Source: Eretmocerus hayati (Eukaryota; Arthropoda; Insecta; Hymenoptera; Aphelinidae). From it: a DNA stretch of 64,000 nucleotides. Location of the stretch: positions 118,450,305 to 118,514,304 of the forward strand of contig CM056743.1 of NCBI GenBank assembly GCA_029851415.1, read 5' to 3'. Position numbers and translations under genes: made by a program. This document shows, piece after piece, positions 26,101 through 39,458 of the stretch (positions are counted from its first letter, which is position 1; each line of letters starts with the position of its first letter). The notes under the pieces are model-generated. The model was not told the origin of the DNA, did no database searches, and was given only the letters and a program-made list of their open reading frames with translations.

Positions 26101-29100
26101 ATTATTTTTCCCTCCTACTACCTGATACCTTCCAGGTATGCACATCATCCATTTACATACCATGCGATGTAATATAATGGGTGGATGGCTTTACGTGTAT
26201 GCAACGACGATGCAAGATACACAACCACGGATCTCATTGATGTCTGGCTTGGATTATCCACTATATCACATATATGGGGCCATCTCATGCGTGCGTATGT
26301 TCATGGGGGTCTGGCGGATTGATGCGCTATGCTCCGAGCGCGATATGGTAGCCAATATTTGATCAGTACACACATATAATACACAGATAGTCTTGTGATA
26401 CAAATGGCTCCCCGCGTAGAAATTGAAAATATTGGCGACATGTCGCCGAGCTATCGCAAATTCCCATTTGCGACAGCTCTGCGATAGGTCGGCGATAGGT
26501 CGGCGACATGTCGCCAATATGATTTTGCGACAGCTCGCCGACATATCGCCAAACCTGTATTTGCGACATGTCGCAAATTCGTCGACAAAATTTTTCAAAA
26601 ATTCGAAATTTTATTCGATTTTGTGATTTTTCATGGAACGGGAATCGATCACAAGGAATCTGAGATTGAAATTATGGGCTTGATGGTACTTTTATTTAAT
26701 TAAAAATAGGCTCTTGGTGTACAAATTCATCTTTACATATCTTTTGACTTCTTGTTTAAGAAATTCCAACGTTTTACGTTCATAAGCACATTCACAAGGT
26801 CCAAATAATTAGAAAAATTTGATCGCAGTAGAATAGCGCGTATGATACATTATTACAAATTCGTAAGAAAACTCGCTCAACACTCTGATCGTCGGGCTAA
26901 AATCACTTGATCTTATAATTTTTTGTGACACAGCACAGATATTCACTTCTCATTTTGGTGAAAATGATCAAGCTGATGAGTTTTGAAGCCGCATCTCGAA
27001 ATCCGCAACACATTGCTCACTCGAGATGCCACGTCGTCGGGCCTCCCCATCGGAGCAAAGACGCTTCCGAGACGTCTGCGACTACTTATTGCAAGGCTGA
27101 TGTAGGTGGACACATCAACCCCATGGCTGACTCTTTGTCTCGTGGAAAACAGACGGCCAAACTTTGACGGGCGAGACTCGATAAGGCATGCTTCCGCGAT
27201 GATCATCCGGCGTAGCAGAACTCGCAGAACCCAATGCCATCCGTAGTTTTTCTGAAAAAATCACGCACACGCATTAGAAATGCAGCTTCTATTCTTGATA
27301 CAGGTGGATGGTGATCAGGAAAAGCGAGATACAAGAGGCACATTTTCAAGATTTGAAAAGTAAACACTGCGTGCAATAAGGCGAGGTTATGACGGTCGAC
27401 TGCACGTGAAAATTCATCGAAACTTAATTATATCGGTCAGAAATACTTATCTGATTTATTGAGATTAGCCTCCGCATCCTCGGAAAGCACCTTCTGCGAT
27501 AAAGCTGCTCAGCAATACAATAACTATCCCAAACGCCAAATGTCAGAGAAGATTGAGGCAGAAACGAGTTGTCTGTATACTTTTCAATTCACCGGTACGA
27601 AGTGAGAGCAAGACGATCGATCAATATTATTCAGATTCGGGTAATGTAAACAACAATAAATTCACACAACCGGGCTTTTCTGTCGATCTTCTCTGACATT
27701 TGGCGTTTGGGATAATTATTGTATTGCTGAGCAGCTTTATCGCAGAAGGTGCTTTCCGAGGATGCGGAGGCTAATCTCAATAAATCAGATAAGTATTTCT
27801 GACCGATATAATTAAGTTTCGATGAATTTTCACGTGCAGTCGACCGTCATAACCTCGCCTTATTGCACGCAGTGTTTACTTTTCAAATCTTGAAAATGTG
27901 CCTCTTATATCTCGCTTTTCCTGATCACCATCCACCTGTATCAAGAATAGAAGCTGCATTTCTAATGCGTGTGCGTGATTTTTTCAGAAAAACTACGGAT
28001 GGCATTGGGTTCTGCGAGTTCTGCTACGCCGGATGATCATCGCGGAAGCATGCCTTATCGAGTCTCGCCCGTCAAAGTTTGGCCGTCTGTTTTCCACGAG
28101 ACAAAGAGTCAGCCATGGGGTTGATGTGTCCACCTACATCAGCCTTGCAATAAGTAGTCGCAGACGTCTCGGAAGCGTCTTTGCTCCGATGGGGAGGCCC
28201 GACGACGTGGCATCTCGAGTGAGCAATGTGTTGCGGATTTCGAGATGCGGCTTCAAAACTCATCAGCTTGATCATTTTCACCAAAATGAGAAGTGAATAT
28301 CTGTGCTGTGTCACAAAAAATTATAAGATCAAGTGATTTTAGCCCGACGATCAGAGTGTTGAGCGAGTTTTCTTACGAATTTGTAATAATGTATCATACG
28401 CGCTATTCTACTGCGATCAAATTTTTCTAATTATTTGGACCTTGTGAATGTGCTTATGAACGTAAAACGTTGGAATTTCTTAAACAAGAAGTCAAAAGAT
28501 ATGTAAAGATGAATTTGTACACCAAGAGCCTATTTTTAATTAAATAAAAGTACCATCAAGCCCATAATTTCAATCTCAGATTCCTTGTGATCGATTCCCG
28601 TTCCATGAAAAATCACAAAATCGAATAAAATTTCGAATTTTTGAAAAATTTTGTCGACGAATTTGCGACATGTCGCAAATACAGGTTTGGCGATATGTCG
28701 GCGAGCTGTCGCAAAATCATATTGGCGACATGTCGCCGACCTATCGCCGACCTATCGCAGAGCTGTCGCAAATGGGAATTTGCGATAGCTCGGCGACATG
28801 TCGCCAATATTTTCAATTTCTACGCGGGTCTGCTGCTGCGCGTTTGTGTTTGGTCAACGAGCTGGCTCTTGACGCACGTGAATCATTCGTGTAGTAGGTT
28901 CTGTAGGCGAGTTTGATCACTCGTCACTGAAGGCGTGGGCGTGTGATCTGTGCGTTACTCTGGAATTGGCTCTCGACCATCGTTGCTTTTGCTGTCAAAA
29001 TATTAGCTCGCGGATCCATTTGAGATCTTCATCCTTAGGTTTTTCCATCTCAAATATTATGCTACAAAATTGTCAATTTTACGAAATTCGTGATTGAAGC

Positions 29101-32100
29101 GGTCTCAATATGAGGCCTTGAATTTTTGTTGATAGCTACTCGAATGCGTAAGAATACTAATATTCGAAATATCGTCCACTAATTTGAAGTGTGTAGCTTC
29201 GCGATCTTACACGCGCTTACATAGCATTGCTACAGCACGAATGCAGTTGTACGAGCAGAAATACTTGATAATCATCTGATAAGCATGATCCGGGGATTGA
29301 ATGTAGAAATTGGTTCCGAAAAAAAAACATTAAGCTCGTCGTTTGAAAGATTTTCGCCATTTGAGTCGACTCCCATATGGGTAGATCTGATACCCCGATA
29401 CCAGAGTCAAAGATCCATTAGAGGCGAGACAGAGAGCAGCAATGGGTGACAGGCCTGTCAGAATATAGAATCGCTCTCCAAATATTTTTCCAGCGTCAGG
29501 CCGCAACGAGTTTTCAATCAGAAAAAAAGCTCTTTCCCCCCGAACTCTGTTACATTGAACCAGGCTATATACGTGCGATAGTCGTACCCTTATACATCAC
29601 CGGTGGCATGCGAGTTTCCTCTTTACTCCTGGTCTCCCATTGCAATGCAATTCTGATTTCTCTCGCTCCGAGAGCCCTCCTCGCATCTCGCTCTGTAGTA
29701 CCGCAGATGCAGTTCAGGGTGTGTATTTGGCTTCAGCCAGTTGATGAAGTAATGTGGTGTGGGTAGACTGAAATCACATAACTCAGACAAATAACCCCCT
29801 CGGGAGCTTTTTCTCGTGTAACTCGACTCTTTTTCTCCATGTGTAACTCTCGATATAGCTTGATGTATTTTTTGATCCTCCAATACCAGCGTTTTTTTTT
29901 TGGTCTACTCTCTCAACATGAATCAGCTAACATAAACGGATTTTGACTGAAAATCAGCTATTTTAGCTGATTCTCAGCTATTGTAGCTGGTTTTCAGTGA
30001 AAATCCGTTCACGTTAGTTGCAAATCAGCTAAAATAGCTAATTCATGTTGAGAGAGTATGTCCGTATACTGTGTCTTTTCCAAGGTAGCCAAAGCAGATC
30101 GATACTTCATTTTTTCACCAAAACTTTCACTTCTATCCTTATTTTTCGCTTTTTCTGCGAGCGTTCTCTCTTTGCGGTTCTGGCTGGGCTATAAAACGTT
30201 TCTCTACTGATGGTCTGACAGTATAGTTGCTGCTCCGTTGAGAAATGCTCGCTCAGTTCGTCTAGTCTCTGCTGTAGATTTACGGCGTGTGGCTTCCTTC
30301 GTTGCCAGAACTAGTCTCAACAACGACTATTTCTTTTTATTTCCGTTTACGGACAGCGGGGAGCACTTTGATGGATTGAGCGCTCTCGTCGGAAGGATGC
30401 CTCTGCGGCGAGGCTAGCACAAAAGTTTTTTCTAATTTGAGAGTGCAAACTGCCAAACTCGACTACTATGCTACTTTCATTCTCTATGGCTACTTTACGA
30501 GTAGGCTGCGTTGTCATTAGTTTGGCGTAAGCTGATGACCAGTTATTGTCCATGATGAAATATGCATGAGGAATCGTCGTCTGCGGTCTCGTCGATTCTT
30601 GGAAAACTTGCATAATTTTGACTTTAACTTCATCGTTATTGACAAATAATGAACGTGTGGGGCTCTATAAACTTTGTTTGATAACCACATCTTATTCAAA
30701 AGCTTTGAAGCAGGTCGAACGAGTCTTATTCAACGACATATAATCTTGCTACTGGAGCTACATATTATGATATCAGTAATTCATGAATCGGTAAATACAG
30801 GCCACATGTCCTCAAACAATGCCGAGTCGATCGAGTTACTGTAATTTCAATAATAATTATTGTATGTGAATATGCTACTTGTCAGCCATAACGTACCGAA
30901 GGGTCAAGCTAAAGTTTGGATGAATGTGTATAATACTGATCATGTAATAATTTGATTAACGACACGTTCAATTTTGTAACACAATTTGTCATCCACCTTG
31001 AGTAAAGTTTTGTGATCGTCCTCTATTATCATAAATGTCAAGATGATTTTGGCATTTATCCATCACAATTTTTGGGTCTTATCTTCCAATGAACTTGTAA
31101 ATTCACTCATGCAATTGTTGAGCAGTTTCGTGTAAGCTCCGTAGAGAATTTTGAAAACATGAATGATTCTCGGTTAGTTTCAGCAGTCAACACAGTGCAT
31201 CGGTACAGTCGTCAAATTGCTCCCACATGCATAAATGCTGATGTTATACGATCTCGCACACGAGCATCAGGCGCGGCGCCGGCCGCCGCGCCGCCATCAT
31301 CGGGAGAGACACGTCGTGCATGCACGGTGTTAATTGAGCTCAATCAGCGTTCCCTTCTCTCTCCGTGACGATGCTCTCGAATTGATTCGATCAAGAGGCG
31401 CGACAGCGCCTCGCTGGCGAGTTAGGGTGTGTCCACAAGTGAAGCGCCCGCGCCGAGCCCCGGCGCGTGGCGCCGCTCCCGGCACCGGCGCTGGCGCGCG
31501 CTAGCGCCGGTGCCGGGAGCGGCGCCACGCGCCGGGGCTCGGCGCGGGCGCTTCACTTGTGGACACACCCTTATGAGCAGACAAAAAATCGAGCGAGGCG
31601 CTGTGCCTTATGAACTTTGAATTGGGGGTTTTCTAACCTCACACATTTTTCCCACCTTACTTATTTCAACCACCCGAGTGCACAAACATCTCCTGCTTCT
31701 CTATTCAGTGCTGTTTTAATACGGACTCACTATTAGTGTCATCAATTTTCCGATTCTGACCGCTGGGACTTTTATTTCGCTTCGCCAATTTTCATCACCT
31801 CAAAAAATTTGTCCATTCGAGTTTCATTAGAGCTCGAACGCAGCTCCGATTTGTTTAGACCCTCGAACGCACAGCTTCGATTCGAGAGTTGTCGACATGT
31901 AGTGTTGAACATTCTGCTTCATTTATAGGTAATGTTGTTACGTCGTGAGACGCTTGAGTCCAGTGGCAGACACATTAAATCTATTCTCGATTGCGAGAAG
32001 GGTATGTTCTTGAATTCTAGTTTACATTTGTTGTTGCTGTTGCACCTGCCGTGGACCACCGTATTGACCAGCTTCTCGGAACTCACAATTATCTTCAATT

Positions 32101-35100
32101 GATTTGTATGGATTCTCAAAAATTTCACCTGTGAATTGATTGATATAGTGATTTAATCTTCGAAGAATTCTGATTTTTGATATTCGAATCAGATTTGAGA
32201 TATGTATCTGGATCAGTGTATTTGAGATCGGAGTTACAATATTTGAAATGCGCGGGCTGGAGCATTCTCCCGCGATGAAAAATAATGGTGCAATTTCTGA
32301 AAATACGAGCTCGCGTCGATACCCGATTCAAATTATCAACTAACTTCGGTTTACGGCCGCAAGACATTTAATAAACTTTTCTGCTGATGCAGAATTTCGT
32401 AAAAGTGGATCGCACTGCAACAACAGGCATCAACATAGTAATATATCCGAGACGAGTGCATCGTTTCTTTGTGATTGTCCAACGCGCTGTTCGACTTACA
32501 GAATATAATCATTCTAAAAAGTTATAACTTCCGATCATCAGAATTTAAACATAAAAGTTACGTGTTAAGCCGTCACAATACAATAGGTCACATATAGCTC
32601 TTGGAAGACGCCAATGTTGTTCACGTGAATTTCCACTACAGAAAGGACTTTTTGAAATAGTTATATACCTCTTGAATTTTCTCTTTTTAAATTAAGAGGT
32701 CGATTAAGGGGCTTTCTCTCATTTTACGAGTTCGTTATCTTCATATAAGAGTTCCATTTCTTGAAATAAGATGTACGCCTCTTAAATCGAAAACAGTGAC
32801 CTTTTAAAGTTACCGCACCGTCTTTTTAAAGAGAAGTCAGGGAATTCAAGAGGTGACAACCTGTCAAATGAATTCGTGTGCTCATAAATATTGAGAACTA
32901 ATGACTCATAACCTCTGTAATTAATTTTGACACTCGATCGATATGATCGGATATCGTATTTATCACTCGCGGGAATTTCAAATTATGAAGATGTAATTTT
33001 ATCGGTCTTTGCGAGTGAAAGTCAGCAAATTTTGCTGAATTTTTAGCATCAATCGAGAATGGATTTTTCTCCACTCTCGATCAATGCACCTTTAGAGCCT
33101 CGTATGGTTCCGAGGATGCATCTAAAGGATTTTGATGGAAAGGAATGAAAAGTAAAGATGAGAAATGAGAAACTTGATGAAAAAATTTTGATTCTACGCT
33201 GATATTGTGCGTGTTTCGCCCTTCTCTCATTGCTCGGGCTTTTCAAAGTGGTGGAAGAGCAATGAGAGTTTACCACTGACACGCGGCTCAAGTGGCCGAA
33301 TGTTCGATGGTTTGAACGCCCTTATATACGAAAGTTCATCTTCGTTATGCGCTTGCGAGAAAGGTCAATTTAACCCGCTATTTCCATTTGATTTCTCAAT
33401 ATTTTTACTTTGGCAGCTCTTCGGCCTTCTGCCGGAGATATGTGTAATTAATTTTGACACTCGATCGATATGATCGGATATCGTATTTATCACTCGCGGG
33501 AATTTCAAATTATGAAGATGTAATTTTATCGGTCTTTGCGAGTTAAAGTCAGCAAATTTTGCTGAATTTTTAGCATCAATCGAGAATGGATTTTTCTCCA
33601 CTCTCGATCAATGCACCTTTAGAGCCTCGTATGGTTCCGAGGATGCATCTAAAGGATTTTGATGGAAAGGAATGAAAAGTAAAGATGAGAAATGAGAAAC
33701 TTGATGAAAAAATTTTGATTCTACGCTGATATTGTGCGTGTTTCGCCCTTCTCTCATTGCTCGGGCTTTTCAAAGTGGTGGACTCATAACCTCATCGCCG
33801 TGGAGACAGATGGGATAAATCTGATTCGTAAAAATTTAATGAACCTTCGTAAGTGCACTAAGCCGTTATTCCAGTTTTATTGCTCTTCAAGGTCAAGCTC
33901 GCTAGAGCGTGTGACACATGATCCGTGGTTTTGTAGTGATAATGTCCTTATTCCAGTGCGTAACGACAGTAATCCAGTTGAACCCGTTATTGGAAATGGC
34001 TTGTTCTCGATATTTTTCCCAATAAGTCTATGGCGTACTCGCTTTTGCCCCACGTGGATATATCAACATGGACCAATAAAAGCCAAAACCGACAAATGTA
34101 TAGGTTATAATATTCCTCGCATCTGAGTTGCGAGCAGTTTCACATGTTATTTTCCCTTATCTCTCCATCCGCGATCTTCACCTCAGTTTATGTATTAACG
34201 ATTTAGTAGGGAGACGACTACCATCTCGCTACCATCCATTTGAACGCTGCGATGGTTATAAGTTAGAATTTAATCGTGAGTGAACACTCTGAAATTAAGA
34301 GATTCGACCTCTTGAAATAAGAGACTACACCTCTTACATTCAGAGGTCTGGACATTTTAGAGGTCAGATTGTTCTTGGAAATGCACACTCTTGAATCGAG
34401 AGAGTGTCTTTCTTTTTTCAAGGGATCCTTCGCAGAGCGTCAACAATGATAAACAATCAAAAATCAGGAGGGGGCTGTGGCCGGCGGAGAAGTAAGTTGG
34501 ATCAACATGGTTTCTACGCGGTCGCGAGTAATTGCGACATTGAATACGATATAACTATATATAGAAGCATATATCATCATTCGCATGCTCACCAATTCTC
34601 GCAATACACGCGTTTTTTCGTAAATGTTATCGAATGCCTCAATCGCCACAGTTTTTCAAGCACGCTGCACCGCTCGCGGGAGGCTTCGAAGCTCGAAAAA
34701 TTTAATCGCAACTGCTGCCACAGTACGCACACCGCGCTTGTCAAGATCGTAGATGATATTAGGGAAGTCATTGATCAGGAAAAGGTCACATTACTGGTTA
34801 GGTTAGACTTCTCATGCGCTTTCGATATGGTAAAAATTTCCCTCTCTATTCAGAAGCTCAAAAGATATGGGTTCTCCGACGAGGCTTGCGATTGGGTCCA
34901 GTTATTTCTAACTGACAGGGTTCAGGTGGTATACGGATGCCAGACGACGGGCCATGCTCTTCAGCGCCGGCCAGGAATTCTGGTATCCCACAAGGTTCGA
35001 AAGCTGGACCTCCCTCTTTTACTCCCTCTTCGCGAGTGATACAGCGTTGGCTTGTCGTCACTGCACATGTCATCTTTATGCAGATGACACTATACCATCT

Positions 35101-37988
35101 ATTATCACGGGTATTTCAAAGACATCAAGCATATTGTCAAAGTCGTCAACCAAGATGTACAATCTCTTCGAGGATGGGGTCAAGAGAACGCGTTTAAACG
35201 CAGGCAAAACTAAGTCAAAGTGGTTTGGCTCACCCTAACTTCACGAGGAAGATGAATGAACTAGAAATTCTCTCAGTCCCAAAAATAACTAGACTTCAGC
35301 TAGTTAAGTCTCTAGTTAGGTACTTCTTCTAATCTTGAATACTGACAAGATGTCTCTTCCTAGATCTGACAAGCGAGTTGACGAATAAATTGTCCCGTTG
35401 CAAGAATACAGCAATCCGGCTTTTTGTTTCTTGTTAGAAACCTGACCATATCACACCCTGGTACAAGGAGTTTAAGAAATCATGCCATACCCTCTTCGTC
35501 GCAATTACCTCAGTCTTTGCTTATATGAGCTAATAGACTAGGCGAAATCACCGCCATCGCTGGAAAAATTATTCTAGTGGAATTTTTTTATAGGACCCCC
35601 TCCGGAAGACCCTTCTGAATCCGAAAATCCATGTTCCCAGGCGAAATGCGAATGCAAAATTGTTTAAACTGAAATTGTTTAAACAAATTGTCAAAATAAA
35701 TTTTTTCGATCAGGAAGTAAATTTTTAAGGTAATTTGGCTCATTTCAAACAGAAAATGTCTCCTGTCATTTTTCTCTAAAAGTCATTGTTTTCGAGTTAA
35801 GAGCGTTTCAAAGTTGAAAAAACGCGAAAATCGCGATTTCCAGCGACCGATTACAGTATGAAAAACGGAAAAATCTCATGTTACCAAAGCGGAAAATTGT
35901 TTATTGGGATCTCCTTAACAATATCCAATAGCCAATATTCATGATCCCGAGCGATAACCCTTTGTTTTTTCAATGTTAACAATAGGTAGTTGCGCACGCT
36001 ATAGCATAGGATATCGGCACGAGCAAGCAGACGACGCGCAGGCCGCCACCGCTACAGCATATATGGCTATAGCTTGCGCAACTACCCATTGTTAACATAG
36101 AAAAAACAAAGGTTTATCGCTCGGGAACATGAATTTTGGCTATTGGATATTGTTAAGGAGATCCCAATAAACAATTTTCCGCTTTGGTAACATGAGATTT
36201 TCCCGTTTTTCATACTGTAATCGGTCGCTGGAAATCGCGATTTTCGCGTTTTTTCAACTTTGAAACGCTCTTAACTCGAAAACAATGACTTTTAGAGAAA
36301 AATGACAAGAGACATTTTCTGTTTGAAATGAGCCAAATTATCTTAAAAATTTGCTTCCTGACCGAAAAAATTCATTTTGACAATTTGTTTAAACAATTTC
36401 AGTTTAAACAATTTTGCATTCGAATTTCGCCTGGGAACATGGATTTTCGGATTCAGATGGGTCTTCCGGAGAGGATCCTGTAAAAAAATTCCACTAGAAT
36501 GATTTTCCCAGCGATGGCGGTGATTTCGCCTAGTCTATAATGTCTTGCGCACCTGCACCTTGACCGCCTTACCTTCGGTAGATATTAGAATTCCGTGCGA
36601 CCAATAAGGTCGGCTCGAAACGGCGATCGAAGCTTGACATAATCACACCATTGTGGTCAAAAATCGTTTTTGCTTGGCAGTATAGCTGTGTGTAAAATTA
36701 AGTAGTCTGATAATATTAGACGGACGTATGTTCGTCCGTGTTTCAAAATTAATCTGTATTATCATAGGCTCGGGGATCATACTCGGGATGAGTAAAGCAT
36801 ATTGCCAATGCAAGAATAGGCCTGGTTGGATGATTTTTCTTTCTTTTTCAAGCTAAAGAATTAATACTCTATACCTACAGGTGTGACAATATGTCCACTC
36901 CTAACATTATTGGATTACGTGCAATTATCTAGTGATTCAATATATAGTAATTAGTTGAAAGTCCTCTTATTTTTTTCCTCCAATTTCTTTGATTCTACTT
37001 TAGGACAGAAGTCGTTGACTTGTGTCGATGGATTGGCATACGTCTGTACTTTGATGTAACGCACGTAGCCTCGACTACATGGGACCGCGGAGTCCACAGC
37101 TGAATAAATATATCAATATCAATATCAATACATCCATATCGCCCCATAAGTGCATCATTCGCAGAATAGATAGATCTGGCTCATCTAAATGGTGGCAGCA
37201 GCTCATTCACGCACACGAGTTTATGCGTGTGTTTCTCAATGGCATCAGGCAAGTCGAGCGCGTTGAACGGTCCAAGAGCGAGCGAGTGTTAATTACGCGT
37301 TTGCGGCTATGAACGGGGTACACACAAGGATTACACGGCATACCCGGCTGTACACGGTCTCGTCCCATCAGCTATCACGAGGATACCTATATATATATTC
37401 AGAGGGCATGTACCCCCTTCTCTCTCTCTCTCGCTCTCTCGATTATATTGTCTTCGGTAAACTTGTGCGTACGTCCTCGAGCGGCTTGCGCATTTATTCA
37501 GCTGAGCTTGCACAGGCTGTAGCTGAGTCAGGTACATACCTATACGTCTCTTGGACGATGCACGTAAGCTTTACAGAACGCGTGTTCATATTCATACGCG
37601 TTTTCAACAATGTTCCAAGCCCACCTCGACGGCCGTTCGCGCGAGGCAACGTAAAAGCCTCCTTTCATTTCGGACCCCTCTTTCATACACATCTCATGCC
37701 TCTAATACTCGCTCTGCGGCTATTGTATTACATTGCATTGTGCGTATAGTGAAATGATGCGGTTCTGCTTGAGCTTTCGTCGCGGTCACGCGGCATTACG
37801 ACGATCGCAGCTCGGCTAAAAACGAGCTCCAACTACATTTCATATTGCGTAGGTGAGCTCGATGGGCGAGTATATTATGGTAGTGTATATTTGTGTGTGC
37901 ATGGAGCGAGAAGTAATTGGCTCTGTACCTATATACGCCCGATCAAGAGCTCTGCATCGCAGACGCTTCAAGGAGTGTGCACGTAGCC

Positions 37989-38047
<59 letters not shown>

Positions 38048-39419
38048 TATTAGAGTGTGCTTTGGAGTGAGAAGAGGTCATCAGATGCTTGGTACACATG
38101 TATTATAGGCACTAAAGATATAGGTACTACACATACTCAAAGTATGAGGGGGTCTCAGATTTCCGTGGGAGGAAGACTTTCACGGTGATCATCAATCATG
38201 TTTGCACCTATGCGTACACACTACTATAGGTGTATCGATTCATTCGTCGTCTCTATACTCGTCGATAATAATCTCACGGCCATCAAACTGATGGCACTGT
38301 CGCGCGATGACAGGCGCCTTGCGACGTACATACATCTATACATTTCTCTGAGCGCAGACTCGAGTTGAAATTCAAGACTTATATGTGATTCAGTTTTTTC
38401 TCTTCACCGTATTTGTATCAGAGTACTGCGCGGACTGGACATCGAATGCAGCTCTGTCATCGAATTTTCCGATTTTCCACAGTTTTTTCCCCAGCTTCAC
38501 TTGGTCGGTCTTGGAAAATTTTTGTTGAATAATTTTAATAGCATAATTGTTTTCACCAGAGATCAATTATAGACTAATTATCATAAGAAATTGGCCCAAT
38601 CATATGCGGTTTCATTATTATTGTGCACGGAGGACTCATTTCGATCATTCCATTCGATGAGAAAGAACCCCGTCAACTTTTTTCACGCAATCGCATGATT
38701 TCACACTCGCACATCGATGGGTTATTTCAATTCTCCTTTATCGCGCATTTTCCAGGCAGCAAACTCGGAAAACTTGATTCTCTCGTGCTAATCACTATAC
38801 TGTGCACACGCATACTCATACACGTATTTACACGTACGAACGAAGCACCGCGCGAGATCAGAACTTTGCGAACGTCCAAACAATCGTCGGTTTTGGCGTC
38901 GCGGGAAATCGAGCGCACACATCGACACACAACGAACGAGAGAGACTCTCTTCCTCCCGCGTCACCGAGGCGAATCGAGCTTGATTTCCCCGGGACTCGT
39001 TGAGAGAGAGAGATAGATGATACATAGGTAGATAGATCGAGAAGAGGAGAGAGGAGGAGCGAGGGAGGGATGGGTACAGAGCGAAGGTGCGGGATGCCGC
39101 GGATGAGGGAAGTCGTGGTTTCGCGGTCGATGCGGTTGCGGCTTAGGCAAATTGAGATAGTTCGCAAACCGCGCTGGCCGCGCTTCTGATGCTGCTGCTG
39201 CAGCGCAGCTGACCCGATGCCACCACTAACCACCACCCGCTCTATATCTCCCTTTCTCTATCCCTCTTTTGCTTCTAACCTCTATTCCTCTCTCTCTCTC
39301 ACCAAACTCCAACCATTGCCGGATTTCAAAGCTATCCGCTTGTTATTCCGTGATGTCTTTTGGATTAGCCCGAGCTATCGTATACACGCAATATACATAC
39401 AGTTTAAAGCTCGCAGATT

Positions 39420-39458
<39 letters not shown>

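Noticed and set aside
26925..28314. Identical 80- and 87-codon open frames in both palindrome arms, one with a [12 protein letters not shown] string vaguely like a retrotransposon RNase H end
   Set aside because: The duplication of the DNA explains their identity. The resemblance is a few residues only and no neighbouring RT or integrase motifs exist.
33443..33780. Hammerhead ribozyme in the LTR-like repeats
   Set aside because: I looked for CTGATGA followed by GAAA on both strands; only imperfect words (TTGATGA) occur, with no matching stems.
38727..39236. 169-codon minus-strand frame
   Set aside because: It runs through GAGAG and AGG-rich low-complexity DNA, giving serine/leucine/arginine-rich translation typical of simple sequence.
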